From Plazaster borealis (taxonomy: Eukaryota; Echinodermata; Asteroidea; Forcipulatida; Labidiasteridae), in NCBI GenBank assembly GCA_021014325.1, contig CM037459.1, forward strand, positions 12,805,501 through 12,869,500: 64,000 nucleotides of DNA. Direction: 5' to 3'. The notes under the pieces are model-generated. The model worked only from the letters and a program-made list of their open reading frames with translations. It did not search any database and had not been told where the DNA came from. Below, in pieces: positions 11,831-23,140 of this stretch (within the stretch, counting starts at the first letter, position 1; each line of letters begins with the position of its first letter). The position numbers and the translations under genes are program-made.

Positions 11831-12931
11831 GATGAATTCACCACATGATACCATATTGCAGATTGGCATAGTTCATTTCTCATTCAAAACCACAGTGGAT
11901 GATATTGAATGGTCAAACAGTAGGAGCGTTGACTGTGAACTGTGCTGATGAATTTAAGGCCACATGATACCATATTGCATATTGGCATAGTTAATCTGTA
12001 CATGTACATCATTTAAAACCACAGTGGATGATATTGAATGGTCAAACAGTAGGAGGGTTGACTGTGTTCTACATGTAGATGAATTCACCACACATAATTA
12101 TTGCTTGCTGGCATAGTTTATCTACTATATCATTCAAAACCACAGTGGATGATAATGATATTGAACGGTCAAACAGTACATGTAGAAGGGTTGACTGTTG
12201 TGTAGTATGTTTTGCTGAGAATTCACCACTTGATACCATGCGGATTGGCACAGTTTATCATTCAATCAAAACCATCGATGGATGACATGAATGGTCTGAC
12301 AGTAGGAAGGTTGCGTGCTCTTTGTACATCATGTATGAATTCATCACATGATATCATGCTGCAGGTTGGCATAGTTCATATATAATTCAAAACCCCAGTG
12401 GATGATGTTGAATGGTCAAACAGTAGGAGGGTGGACTGTGTTCTGTGTAGATGAATTTACTACATTTCATATAATTATTGCTTGCTGGCATAGTTTACAT
12501 GTATCTACTATATCATTAAAAACCACAGTGGATGATAATGATATTGAACGGTCAAACAGTAGAAGGGTTGACTGTTGTGTAGTATGTTTTGCTAAGAATT
12601 CACCACTTGATACCATATTGCGGATTGGCATAGTTTATCATTCAAAACCATCGATGGATGACATGAATGGTCTGACGGTAGGAAGGTTGAATGTGTTCTT
12701 TGTACATCATGTACACTGTACATGAATTCATCACATGATATCATACTGCAGGCTGGCATAGTTCATACATGTATATCATTCAAAAACCTCAGTGGATGAT
12801 ATTTAATGGTCAGATAGTAGGAGGGTTGACTGTGTTCTGTGTAGATGAATTCTCCACATGATTTCATATTGCTCTCTAGCATATCAACAATAGTGACATT
12901 GAATGGTCAGACAGTAGGGTGGTTAACACTC
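11831..12931 (+). repeat. ~120-bp satellite array, nine units
   Basis: Units start near 11831, 11948, 12078, 12217, 12336, 12450, 12596, 12722 and 12845 (GATGAATTCACCACATGATA and variants). Each contains TTGGCATAGTT, AAAACCACAGTGGATGATA and GTCAAACAGTAGGAGGGTTG. A higher-order repeat of three units (~378 bp) is visible: the TTATTGCTTGCTGGCATAGT variant recurs at about 12098 and 12476. Frames at 12079-12285 and 12402-12725 are by-products. An inverted array of the same family lies at 34638-35215, and a single unit at 44818-44903. Confidence 0.92.
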
Positions 12932-13433
12932 TGACTAATGAACTACCTGTATGTCATTACCCCTATGAAATTCTAGGCCTCGGGATGCAGTTGCACAAGC
13001 TACATTTTTGAAATTGTCTGCACGCTTTGATCAATCTGATTCAGTCTCTTCTTAATCTCCCCCTACCCCACTGGATGTTCAGAGACAAATCCAATCATCT
13101 CTTGTCCATAGACACTACATGGTTTCCTCAGCGTGAGGCACTTAGTGCGTCCATGCGAACAGACTGACTATCTCCTGGCAATCCGGTTAACCCTACGACA
13201 AGACTGAAGGCTCACGGATTAGTGTGCAAAAAAAGGAGATTTTTTTAATGTTTCGCTTCTGAGTGACGTGCAGTCTATGAAGTGAATGTACTTGAATACG
13301 AGAGTACATTATGTTGTCTGCTTGGTCTTGATGTGTAAGGTTCTCTACATCAATGATATTATTGCGTAGGAAACCCATGCTTAAATGTTGAGTATGTACC
13401 CAATAGCCTTTTTAAGATATGGTGGACACTATA
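12932..13433. other. No feature seen
   Basis: No supported gene or repeat between the satellite array and the next element. Confidence 0.4.
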
Positions 13434-13733
13434 GCAGGGTTTTTCCTTGTAAAACCTTTCAGTGACTGGCCAGCGGGACCAGTTAGTTTGTAATAGTCCG
13501 CCAGCCTTTTCACTGGTCCACATCTTTTTGGGGGTTTTCTTTCAACAATGTCATTTTGTATGTCACCTGATTTCAAAACCATAAGAACAATCAGTGCAGG
13601 CAGTGGCTTACATGTAGATTTTGGAAGCAATGAACCAGCCAGCCGGACCACTTGGACATAATTTTGACTGGTCCTCAGAGATTATACAGTACTGGCATTT
13701 GCCAGCGGACCACTGTTAAGGGAGAACGCTGTA
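13434..13733 (+). mobile_element. Repeat family W, full copy
   Basis: Contains GTGACTGGCCAGCGGGACCA, GAACCAGCCAGCCGGACCAC, ATTTTGACTGGTCCTCAG and GGACCACTGTTAAGGGAGAA in the same order as at 16352-16730. The termini (CAGGGTTTTTCC and the complement of GGGAGAACGCTG) are weakly inverted, suggesting a DNA-transposon remnant. Confidence 0.6.
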
Positions 13734-14179
13734 TAGGAGTGCACTGTTTGGTTTGGGTGTGTACAGACAAATTGATCCAACCCTATTGTGTCCACCATAT
13801 CTCAAAATTGCTTATTGAAATTCCTTTTTCTATGGTATACCCTACAATCAGGAATTTTTACTGTAAGGTTTTGAATACAGGCAATTCACAATACATTGCG
13901 CCCTCAACAGTTTACCCCGGAGAGGCTATTTTCCCCAAAAGCGGTTGACTAAAAAAAACAAAAACACACTCACAACTCAGCGGTTTATGGGCAATTTGGG
14001 CCCTTTAAATGGCTGACATGAATGTGAATAAAGTTTTGCTGTAAAACACACACACACACACACAAAATACAACCCTGCTGCTTTGTTGAACCCTGGGGGA
14101 ACAAAGATGACTAAGAACATGTTGACCTTTTCCCATGATGCACTGTGCAAATAGCTGTCCTGGGCAAACTGTAGAGCGG
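13734..14179. other. No gene; short CA repeat
   Basis: A (CA)n run lies at 14045-14064. Otherwise nothing recognised. Confidence 0.4.
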
Positions 14180-14345
14180 GACTTGTAGAGCGCAACCTCC
14201 GAATTAATGTGCCGGCGCTCCACCAATTGAGCTATCTAGCTCTATTGTTGGCTGTCTCCCTATTGCCAATCAGAAGGCATTAAACCTGTAACTGCTGTAA
14301 CTGCCGCATAGCCAGGGATCACACAAATGACTGTATGGCGAGTCG
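14180..14345 (-). mobile_element. tRNA-headed repeat family S, copy 1
   Basis: On the - strand, TAGATAGCTCAATTGGTGGA (A-box-like) is followed by a degenerate B box (TACAAGTCCCGCTC). The flank TGGCTGTCTCCCTATTGCCA and CTGTAACTGCCGCATAGCCA recurs at 14570-14640 and 22905-22985. Confidence 0.6.
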
Positions 14346-14371
14346 CCCGTTTTGATGAAATGGTACCATCA

Positions 14372-14432
14372 CAGGCCTGGAATTACATGGAGACCATGAC
14401 CTCTGTTGCCCTGGTCTTAATGGTCGCACTGG
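14372..14432 (+). mobile_element. MITE family A, truncated copy 4
   Basis: Left end only: CAGGCCTGGAATTACATGGA, then ATGACCTCTGTTGCCCTGGT. The right end is missing. It lies between two copies of repeat family S. Confidence 0.55.
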
Positions 14433-14479
14433 CTGGTCACTGACATAGTTATAGCAAACCCTGATTGAAAGCTTCAATT

Positions 14480-14655
14480 TTGGGTTAAACAAAGAAAAAA
14501 TTACTAGAGCCGGACTTGAACCTGGATTAACATGCCGGCACTTCACCAATTGAGCTATCTCTAGCTCTAATGTTGGCTGTTTCCCTATTGCCAATCAGAA
14601 GCCATTCAACCTGTAACTGCCGTATTGCCAAGGATCACACCCAAGTTTACGATAT
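14480..14655 (-). mobile_element. tRNA-headed repeat family S, copy 2
   Basis: On the - strand it reads AGATAGCTCAATTGGTGAAG (A box) and AGGTTCAAGTCCGGCTCTAG (B box), then TTTTTTCTTTGTTTAACCC. The upstream flank duplicates that of copy 1. No acceptor stem closes, so it is not a functional tRNA gene. Confidence 0.6.
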
Positions 14656-14764
14656 AACATGGGAAGTGGCAGCAGAGGGATCACCCTTAAAGGGAAAGCT
14701 TTACATACACAATAAATGCAGGACTGGTACATGTACTTTTGGTACATGTACTTTTGCTACATGT

Positions 14765-14902
14765 ACCGAAAGTACCTTTGTGCCCCTGGTGGTGGACCTT
14801 GGTGCCCACTTTGAATGTTCAACTTCAAGTACAAATTTACATTTTCCTCATTTTCCAAGGTGAAACTGTCTTGCCCTTTCAAGAATGAAGTATCAGGCCT
14901 GG
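14765..14902 (+). mobile_element. MITE family A, copy 5 (left end lost)
   Basis: Interior CTTTGTGCCCCTGG, CTTGGTGCCCACTTTGAA and CTTGCCCTTTCAAGAATGAA, then the right end GAAGTATCAGGCCTGG. Just upstream, 14725-14760 holds three TACATGTACTTTTGG-like repeats. Confidence 0.6.
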
Positions 14903-16351
14903 CACAGTTCATGTCAACCGGTTTCCATGGATATTTTGAAGCAATCATTTTGTAACTGTCAGAGCACTTCAGGTGAAATCGTGACCCCTCCTCACCCTGC
15001 CCCCCCATCCTCGAACCACCCCCCCCTCTCTCTCTCTCTCTGTCAGTCTGTCCGCTTTTACTCTATGCCAGCACTGATGATGTGTACATGTACATATGCA
15101 CTGTGGTGGTTCTATGTAATTATAGACACTTCCTGCCTCACAATCAATGGTGATTGAATTGTACGAATTGCAGTCATGCAGGAGCACGACGGATAGAAGC
15201 AAGACAAACTAGCACCTAGTTGTATACCTCTCCTGTGTTTGCTTAATCACAGTGTGGACACTGTGGACAACAAACAGGAAATACCCTGGCGTTTGTATAG
15301 AATAACGCAAGCTACATTTGTGTACATAATATGTACATTGTACCAACCCCCGTGAGTGGGATGACGCGGGAGTTCTCCAAGTATTCCGCCCATAGCTCAC
15401 TTTAAACTGGCTGCAAATCTCGCTGTGAATGAATTTTATATGAGCGCCGCATGTGAATGGGTTTGATAATTAAAGTTTTGACAGATTCCATTGATCCATA
15501 CACAGAGTCCCTCATGTTCTTTTCCTTGGTTAGTTACAGTAGTTGAACTTCACCGAGCATTAATTAATCATCCTGGCAAAACACTGTATAGTGCTGATAC
15601 CACAATGGTAACATACATTGTATGAGTCTACCTGTGCCTAGATTATGTATGTACATGTACAGAACTTGTCAGCTTACAGCATTTTTTTTTTCAAGTAGCA
15701 GGACCTAATTGCATAGCGAAAGTTCAGCTCAACTGGAGGTTATTGCAGCCAGTGAGGATACTGTAGCCTGTGTGATTTACCTTACTGACCTACTGATGGG
15801 GATTTAACACCCTTGGGAAATTACCACGTAGTGTTTGTTGTTTTTTTATGGTGAGATCGTGGAGAGATTGTTTGGGTGTCTATCGGACAGAGATACATGT
15901 ACAAGCTTTGGGTTGATATAGCCAAGATGGAATAATTAGTTTAGTTGTAACTTACACTTTTTTGAAGACGTTCTAAAAGTGCTGTCTGTATGCCGATCAG
16001 GATGGATCCTGATCACTTCTATACAAACAATACGTGTGGACAGTTTAAACAACAATGTTGGCTGTGTATGTTTGGTATAAACATGTACACACGTAATTAC
16101 GTTTGCACAAGCAGTTTGATAACATTGTACGTACACATGTACAGTATGTATGTTCATGCAGCTGTGCATATTAATTTACATTTCATGAATGTACTGCATA
16201 ATATATGGAATCCTGTACATTTAATGTGCATTATTTTTCATGTTGATACACACTATTCAATTTGGAAATCAAAAACAATTATTCTTCAATACAATTATGT
16301 ACATGTACATGAACATTTGACTGGTATAGAGTTACTTTGGCACCTACATGT
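14903..16351. other. No gene proven; possible upstream non-coding exon region
   Basis: The coding exon at 16900 begins with an acceptor site, so at least one 5' non-coding exon should lie upstream. A locally CpG-richer stretch at about 15340-15430 contains a donor-like CCGTGAGTGG, but I cannot show that it is the exon. A C/T-rich run lies at 15000-15042. Confidence 0.25.
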
Positions 16352-16730
16352 AGGGTTTGCCCTGAGCTGTTTTGGTGACTAGCCAGCAGGACCAGTTAGC
16401 TTGTCAGTTCACCAGTCTATCGGCTTTTTCACTAGGCCATACTTTATATAGACCCCATGTACATATTGGCCGCATCGTTGATGACAAACAGTGAAAACAT
16501 GCACGCGTGAAGACCTATCATTGGCTGAGAGTTGTGCGCAGCGCATACGCGCGGGCACGTTTCCATTGTTTGTCATCATTGATGTCGGACAATGCAAGGG
16601 GTCTATTCAATTGGATGCTTTTCAACACTGAACTAGCCAGCCAGACTACTTACAGTGAAGTTTGACTGGTCCTCAAGTGTTTTAATTGGCCATTGGCCTT
16701 TGGACCACTGTTAAGAGAGAATGCTGCATT
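16352..16730 (+). mobile_element. Repeat family W copy hosting a nested MITE
   Basis: The left part (TGACTAGCCAGCAGGACCAG) and right part (GAACTAGCCAGCCAGACTAC, TTTGACTGGTCCTCAAGTGT, GGACCACTGTTAAGAGAGAA) match 13434-13733. The middle is occupied by the family R MITE at 16449-16607. Confidence 0.6.
16449..16607 (-). mobile_element. MITE family R, copy 2, nested
   Basis: Ends TAGACCCCATGTACAT and (complement) AATAGACCCCTTGCATTGTC. The interior, read reversed, has ACAATGGAAACGTGC, TATGCGCTGCGCAC and AGCCAATGATAGG, as at 11095. It sits inside a family W element. Confidence 0.7.
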
Positions 16731-16917
16731 GTAGCAAACTCGCCAACTCGGCACCCAGTAAACTCGGCAATAACTCTCACGTACAGCAAGAGTATTTTGC
16801 AAATTGACAATGGACTCACTTGTATCACTTTGTAGAATTTCCTATTCTTGCATTGATTCTTTAATAATGATTGTTTTTTTCTGGTCTTTTTTGGTACAGG
16901 TATAGAAGCTGGCAACC

Positions 16918-19900
16918 ATGGCAAGGCGTGAAGTGGCCCAGTTTGATGATGCCTTTGAGGATGCAGAGAGCGACATTGTGAACCCTAAATCAACCCTCGA
17001 CCCAGGCCTCAACTTGAACGTAAGTAGCCCTGCCCTCCAGAGCAATGGGGAGCTACCCGAATCTGAGAAATCTGAGTCCCAGTGCGGAGAAGAGATCGGA
17101 CTGGAGGAGATGAACGGAGCTCTTGGTGGAGGTGACGAAGATCCAGCTGAGGATTATTACAACGACAACAAGGAGGCAAACTATGAACAAAGTGAACATT
17201 TCAACCTCGAGGTCAACGAAAATGATTATTACGTTGAGCCATCGGATCAGTTTCAAACAGGGGAGGACATGACGGAGAGCGATAACGACCGAGATTACCA
17301 GGAAGAAGTGGAGGCAGAAGAGGTGGAACATAACCTCATGAGTGAGGGTCAGTACTACACAGAGGACGCCCCCCAGGATGAGCAACGCCACTCTGGGGAA
17401 GTGGACGGGCCATCAAGAGAGTGTGACGAAGCAGAAGAAGATAACCTTATGGCAGTAGTGGAAGAAGGTCTCGCTATCAGCAACTCCAGGGTAGAGGGAA
17501 TGCAAGATATGAGCGACGAGGAAGCAGACGGAGAGGACTTCTTTGAGGAGGTTGACGATTTCTTTCCTGGGAACCCCCAGAACTCTGAAGAAGAACTACC
17601 TCAGTCAGAGCAAGCAGAGAGTGACTCATACGATCCTGTACCCGAAGCCTCTCATCAAAACCCAGCAACTCATTTCGTTGACTATGATGCATCATCACAG
17701 GATTATCTCGAACCGGACATAAACTGTGAACAAGAAAGAGTCAGAGAGGAGCATGAAGTTGTGGAGCTTGAAGAGCCTTCACCAGCCCTTGCCAGGCATA
17801 ATTTAAACGAAGATCTAGGCATTGAGCTTGATCACGCTAATCAGGGTCAGAGTGACTCGGCCGAGGCAGATCAGGAGGAATTCAGTCAAGTCCACAGCGA
17901 GCATGGTTATTCAAATGAGCCTATGGCTGCTGAAAGCTTAGCCCATGAGCAGCCATATAACGAAACACTAGACTTACATAATGAGAGCACCCTGGACAAT
18001 AAGTTCATCAATGTTGTGTACCCTAATGTAAATAGATATCCTGAGCAACCAGTGAGCACATATACATCGGATAGCACTAGTGAATCAGCTCGGCAACATG
18101 CAAGCAATCAAGAGGAAGCCCCTCAAAAAACTGTCCGTCCAAAGAGTCCAAGGAGTGCAGGGCGCCCGGGACCCCGACCAACTGCAGGAACTCGCAACAG
18201 TACTACTGCTCAACCTCAGAGAGGTGTAACACCTCCTCAGGCCACTACTGCTAAACCCAAAGATGCCCAGCCTACAAAACCGCCTGTATCTACAGAGCAA
18301 TCAACAAGTCAGACTCCCAGGAGTCCGACAAGACGAGTGCCTACAAGACAACAGCCATCAGTACATACAGCAATCAAAGCATCACCACCTGTAAAGAAGC
18401 CCCAAGAGAGACGCGAACCTGGCAAGGGTGACATGAGAGGAGTTGGCCCAGGGCAAGCCCAGAGAAGACAAGCACCAGAAGCGAATGTTGCCATTCCGAA
18501 ATCTGAGTCAAGTCAGCAGGATGCGAATCAAGACAGACCAAAGGAGGCACAGAAACCACTTCCAGTTCCGGGTGGTGCGAGGCCAGTTGCATCATTGAAG
18601 TCACGATTTCAGGATGAGATGAAGGAAATCTTTGACTTGGAGAAGAATTTGTCATCCAGTACTTTTAAAAACCCCCCTGCACAAGAAACAAACTCAAGGA
18701 GAACTCAAAATGGACAAAATGTTAAGAGTGCACTGCCAGGACAGAGAACCAGTCCTGTTCGTGCCCGTCACAATGAAGAATATGCCTCTGTGTCATCTCT
18801 TAGACCCGGAGGAGAAAGATCCGGCGCAGGATTAAGTACACCTGGGAGGGCACAAGCAGTATCACCAAGTACAAACCAAACCATCTCACAGCCGGGGGGA
18901 GTAAAGACACAGCCACCAAAGAGGTCAGGGCCTACTTCACCTGCCAACCGAATTGGCAGTCCCCCACAAATGCAAGCAACTTATCCAGAACCTCCTCGTA
19001 ATAATTCCAACGCTAACAACATCCCAAGGGCCAACCCTGGATCTAGTGCCTTGCAGATGGGCAGGGTTGCCGACAAGTACAGCTTCAATGTGAGTGAGTT
19101 GTCAGACAGTGCCACAGGAGAGGTCGTGTTTGATGACTGTGACGAGTGTGGTGCGTACTTGGACGAGAGAATGGGCGGCGCTGCCAACCCTGATGGTGTC
19201 ACAAAAAGGTTTAGCAAACCAATGAATGGTTCCATTCCTGCAGAGCGGCCACGTTCACTGAGACGACGCAACAGCTATGAGTTGGCTAATCGAGAATCAA
19301 GCAGTGAAGAGGATCCAGAGGAAGGAGAGTATCGAGTAGATGAAGGGTATGCAGCAGGCAGTAACGAAGATAGTTACACCCCATCCCACCAACACCCATC
19401 CAGGAAAGAAGACCTTGCTGTATCCTCTTCAGGTGGGAAGTATGATATAGATGTCGATGGCAGCACCGACAGTGACGACAGGGCACCGATCATCCCACCA
19501 ACTGGCGTTGATGACAATCTCTTGGCAAGACTAGCGGCACGAGAGCTTGCCAATCTCTGGAAGTCTAATGACAAGAACAAGCAGAGTGCTGGATCAGATA
19601 GTGGGGTCCAACCAGACAGTAGCAGGCAGTCATCGGAATATTCAGGTTCTAGTCCCCCGACTACACCCCAAGAGCTTGCAGCAGCCGGGGCTAAACAGGA
19701 CCAGAGGAAGGCCAACATGCCAAATGTCAGCCCCATGGAGTATGATGTAGTGGGTATACGTCTGGCTGGACATGCAGAGAGCAATGTCAACGTCAGCAAT
19801 CTTCCCCCTCACCCAGAAGAAGACCAGTTCTCAGATGCCGATGAGGAAGATGAACCCAAGTCGGGCGGGGGTAGCGGCAGTGTCACAACTCCAGACAGCT

Positions 19901-20204
19901 TCCCAGAGAGGTTCAACTTCAGTCCAGGCTACAAAAACCTAACTCTAGGAAGCCCAGCCACTGGCAGATACCCTACAAAAGTCACCAAGGAGCCATCACC
20001 ACCCCCTAAACCAGTAGATGTTAAAGAAACCATGAAGGAGCTCCAGCAAGCCTTGTCAACCAGCAAGACGGCTTCGATGAAGACTCCTTCTTTTTATGTC
20101 CAGGAGCAGCTTCCTCAGCCAATCTGGGTGATGCAACCTGAGACAGCACAGAAAGCTGCTGATGATGACAGACGAAAAAGGATTATGGAGGAACGTAAAA
20201 GGAG
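16918..20204 (+). CDS. First coding exon of a large disordered protein
   Basis: A 3.3-kb exon encodes about 1,095 residues. It opens after a strong acceptor (T-rich tract ending TTGGTACAG at 16891-16899). The ATG at 16918 has a good context (A at -3, G at +4), so the 5' UTR is split by an intron. It ends at a GAG|GTAAGA donor (GT at 20205-20206) in phase 2. Residues 1-370 are strongly acidic (Glu/Asp/Ser/Tyr-rich). Residues 400-720 are basic and Pro/Ser/Thr/Gln-rich, with SP and TP sites. Residues 715-750 hold a denser block with Cys741 and Cys744 in DCDEC. RRRNSYE (782-788) resembles a basophilic-kinase or 14-3-3 site. A hydrophobic helix-like stretch lies at 866-881, a proline motif at 1027-1031, and a charged coiled-coil-like tail starts near 1082. 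No signal peptide, membrane segment or enzyme motif is visible. It looks like a cytoplasmic scaffold or cytoskeletal protein, but I do not recognise the family. Confidence 0.93.
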
Positions 20205-21787
20205 GTAAGAACAAAGTCTGTTTAAATGCTTTCCTTAAAAATGTCACAGTTAGGGGCCACATCCTTCCCCAATCAATGGTTAACCGCTGGTTCCAGTTGG
20301 CTAACTGCTGGGTACTGACCTTCTCTATAATGAGCTCATTTTCTACAGGTCAGTGGACACAGCCAGGAGAATATTCATGCTGTCAGGCAGATTCAAGTGC
20401 AAACAAATGGATCATAGTACTCCCAGTTTATCCCCTCATTAGCTGTGAAAACTTGGCAAATGGGACATTGCTTATCCTACAATCCCTTGACAAAAGACTA
20501 GGCATCATAACAGCTGAACAATTTTGTGTCAAATAATTGCTACAGTACATGTACATGTACCTGTGGTGTGAGGCTTTGGTAGATATTCAGGGTTTCTTAA
20601 TAAGCTCTCCAAAGCTGGTTGACCTCTTTTTGCGTAAATATTCACTAGCTGGCGAATCAGTCATACAGTGGAAAAACGTCGGTTCCCAGCAGATAACCGG
20701 CGGATCTCCGATAGTTGGGGAAGGATGTCGCCCCTTGTTATACAAGTCTAAATTTCAAGAGTCCAGAAATTTTTAAAATTTCCTTTCACAGGAAGTTAAA
20801 TATAATCATTAAATCACTAGAAATCACTCTGTAACCTTGATGACCAATTTTCATGTAGATTGAGTTGCATATTTAACAGACTTCCAAATCCATTTGTTTT
20901 GATCCCTGCACTCCAAAAAGAGAAAAAAACAACTTCCGTATGAAACTCTTTACCAGAGGACAGAGTATCTCACTCAGTGACAGGTAACAGTGACAAGTAG
21001 GCGCGCTTGCTCTCTCCATATTAAGTTCTTTAAATCTTTGAAATGAACACCGTGCTCGGATATAAAGAAAAGGTTGTGTCTGTTTTAAACGAGCTCGGGA
21101 CTGGTAATTTGAGACATACTCCTTCAGGGCATAGTGGACAGTATAGATAGCCAAACCATTCACGTAAGCACTTCAGACAAATAACACATTTAGGGCTGGT
21201 TAAAATGACACAGTTGGGCGATTTATATCTTTTGAATCTTTCCATTGGATAGAGAGTACCTGTGTGACCTAGCCCCCCTTTACAATTGGGTTGAATTGCT
21301 TAAAAGTAAAAACATTTTACTTTGATGTAGAGCGTTGGGGTGAATATTACCCTACTGTGTTTATTTATTGAGGTTTACAATGTAAGTTTCCTGAAAAGTT
21401 CTCTTTGAATCTTCGTGACGAATGTGTCAGCCAAAGGTTTCTAACAACACCCATGAGAAAAGAAGGATGTACCATAATTTCCTGCGCATAAGACGGTCTT
21501 ATCTGACAAAAAATCACTGCGTCTTATCTACCGGTGCGCCTAATCTACCGGTGCGCCTTATCTGGTATCGATTGAGTTTATTGTGATGATTACTATGTGA
21601 AATCCTACATTTATACTGTAAAATAATTCCTTTATTTTGTCCAGGGTAATTCTACTTATCATTTTTCACGTACGGGTGAAGTTTTAACAAACTTTGATGA
21701 AACTTACCGAAGAACAAAGTCACTGGCCATGCTGCTGCCCACAATAATAATATAATAATACCAGCGCGAACCAGCGATACATGTGTA
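20205..21787. other. Intron 1, proximal part
   Basis: Follows the donor at 20205. Frames continuing past the donor (20162-20536, 20537-20776) show no coding character. The stretch 21500-21562 repeats TCTACCGGTGCGCC twice and may be a small repeat remnant. Confidence 0.5.
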
Positions 21788-22007
21788 CTAAGAGGTACAT
21801 GTACTAGTGTGCTCTGTATCTTCTAAGAGATACTAAGCTAGGCATTAGTGTGCTCTTTTTTTTTTCTCTAAGAGATACTAACATGTGCATAAGAGGTGTT
21901 AGTGTGTGCTCTGTGCATGTTCTAAGAGATGCACGTACTAAAAAGTACTAGTGTGCTCCAAGAGATACTTACAATGTAGAGGAACTACATGTAGTGTGCT
22001 CTCTTTG
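21788..22007 (+). repeat. Imperfect ~45-55-bp minisatellite
   Basis: About five units of the pattern CTAAGAGATACTAA followed by TAGTGTGCTCT, with variable spacers and embedded TACATG strings. It lies in intron 1. Confidence 0.7.
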
Positions 22008-22018
22008 TTTTTTTAAGG

Positions 22019-22185
22019 ATGAACAGAGCACACTGTCTGAAATGTCAAGACCCATCTCTCCCCGGGTTCCTGTCAGAACCAACACTTCTTCCACTGGAGA
22101 TTATAACATGTTTGTCACCTGCAAATTACATACCTCTTTATTTACCTCTGACCTCTACACCATACAAAGCTTCAAATCTTACTTT
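22019..22185 (+). repeat. Dispersed repeat D, copy 1
   Basis: GAACAGAGCACACTGT, CAGAACCAACACTTCTTCC and ACACCATACAAAGCTTC reappear in order at 52618-52765 (GAGCAGAGCACCCTGT, CAGAACCCAAACACTTCTCC, ACACCATGCAAAGCTTC). This explains the apparent frame at 21994-22272 and argues against an exon there. Confidence 0.55.
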
Positions 22186-22190
22186 GTATT

Positions 22191-22353
22191 CAGGCCTGAT
22201 ACTTCATGTGAGGCAACAATTGCCTCCAAACCCCTGTTCATTGCCTTGGTCCCCCGTGAAATGTTTCAGTAGAAATTTTAATTTTCCCTCATAGAGGTGC
22301 CCTTTACTAAAGAAAAAACTGCCTCACCCTTACAAGAATGAAGTATCAGGCCC
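22191..22353 (+). mobile_element. MITE family A, copy 6 (best-preserved TIRs)
   Basis: Left end CAGGCCTGATACTTCAT and right end ATGAAGTATCAGGCC are near-perfect inverted repeats. The interior has GAGGCAACAATTGCCTCC, ATTGCCTTGGTCCCCC and TCATAGAGGTGCCCTTTACT. It lies in intron 1. Confidence 0.8.
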
Positions 22354-22521
22354 TCTTATAGAAATTTCCATTATAACAAATAACACTTTGCATGACATTT
22401 TACATTTTCTTAAATCAAGTGATAAAAAGTAAAGGAAGGGAAAAGGCTGTGTTAAAAATTAAAGGGACGAAAGCAGCCAATTAAAAATTAGAAAACCTGT
22501 CTTTGTTAATTTGCCAACCAG

Positions 22522-22726
22522 ACAAGAAGAGTTACGAGTGCTACGTCTGAAACAGCGCGAGGAGTACATGAAGAGCACTGATCCTCAGTGCTACCAACAC
22601 ATCGCCACTGATGAGGATGAGGAGACGGACGAGGGCCTGGAGAGCAAACAACTCATCTCCAATCAGGATCAAGCCGGCGGCAACTATCTGAACAAGCAGC
22701 GCCTCAGCATTGAACCAGACATGAGG
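22522..22726 (+). CDS. Second coding exon of the same gene
   Basis: Acceptor TTGCCAACCAG (AG at 22520-22521). The first base completes the AG| codon from the upstream exon to give Arg, and 68 codons follow without a stop. Donor ATGAGG|GTAAGC (GT at 22727-22728) leaves phase 0. The residues continue the charged tail of the large exon: a heptad-like Glu/Arg/Lys/Leu stretch (QEELRVLRLKQREEYMK), then an acidic cluster and a Gln/Asn-rich end. Codons favour G/C in third position. Phase compatibility, two good splice sites and uninterrupted composition make this exon nearly certain. Most of the - strand frame 22541-22870 is its shadow. Confidence 0.9.
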
Positions 22727-22799
22727 GTAAGCTAAAGGGTAAAAACTCACTAGGGGCCCAGGGTGGATTGGAGAATTTTTGTCCGTTTTAACATGTTTT

Positions 22800-23140
22800 T
22801 TTGTTTTTTTTAACAAAGAAAAATTTATTAGAGTAGGCCTTGAACCTTCTACCTTTCGGCGCTCTACCAACTGAGCTATCTAGCCCCTAATGTTGGGGGG
22901 TCTCCCTATTTTGTTAATATCTTTGTTAGGGGGTGCCAGTCGAAGCCATTCAATTCAACCTGTTACTGCCGTGTTGCCAGGGATGACACCCAAGTTTACC
23001 ATACAACCCGGGAGTTTGCTAATCTGGAGGTCGCACGTTCAAGCCCCGCTCTCATCAATTTGTTCTTTTTCAACCCAAAATTACTTGAAATTTACCCAGT
23101 CAGTTTCCCTTGTTGTTTATTACTTGACATGCTTGAGGTT
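22800..23140. mobile_element. Head-to-head tRNA-headed repeat (family S)
   Basis: The left part, on the - strand, reads TAGATAGCTCAGTTGGTAGA (A box) and AAGGTTCAAGGCCTACTCTA (B box), then TTTTTCTTTG. The right part, on the + strand, has CTGGAGGTCGCACGTTCAAG with CCCCGCTC, then TTTGTTCTTTTTCAACCC. The two tRNA-like modules point away from each other around a shared core (TGCCGTGTTGCCAGGGATGA). The core also occurs at 14300-14330 and 14610-14640. Confidence 0.6.

Noticed and set aside
17053..20262. Many frames antisense or out of frame to the large coding exon
   Set aside because: They are shadows of the main + strand frame, whose start, donor and downstream exon are consistent.
21994..22294. 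Open frame after an acceptor-like TTTTTTTAAG in intron 1
   Set aside because: The segment matches dispersed repeat D at 52618-52765 and runs into a MITE, so an exon is unlikely.
16918..22726. Naming the main gene after a known scaffold or junction protein
   Set aside because: Composition suggests such a role, but no diagnostic domain could be recognised by eye, so no symbol is given.
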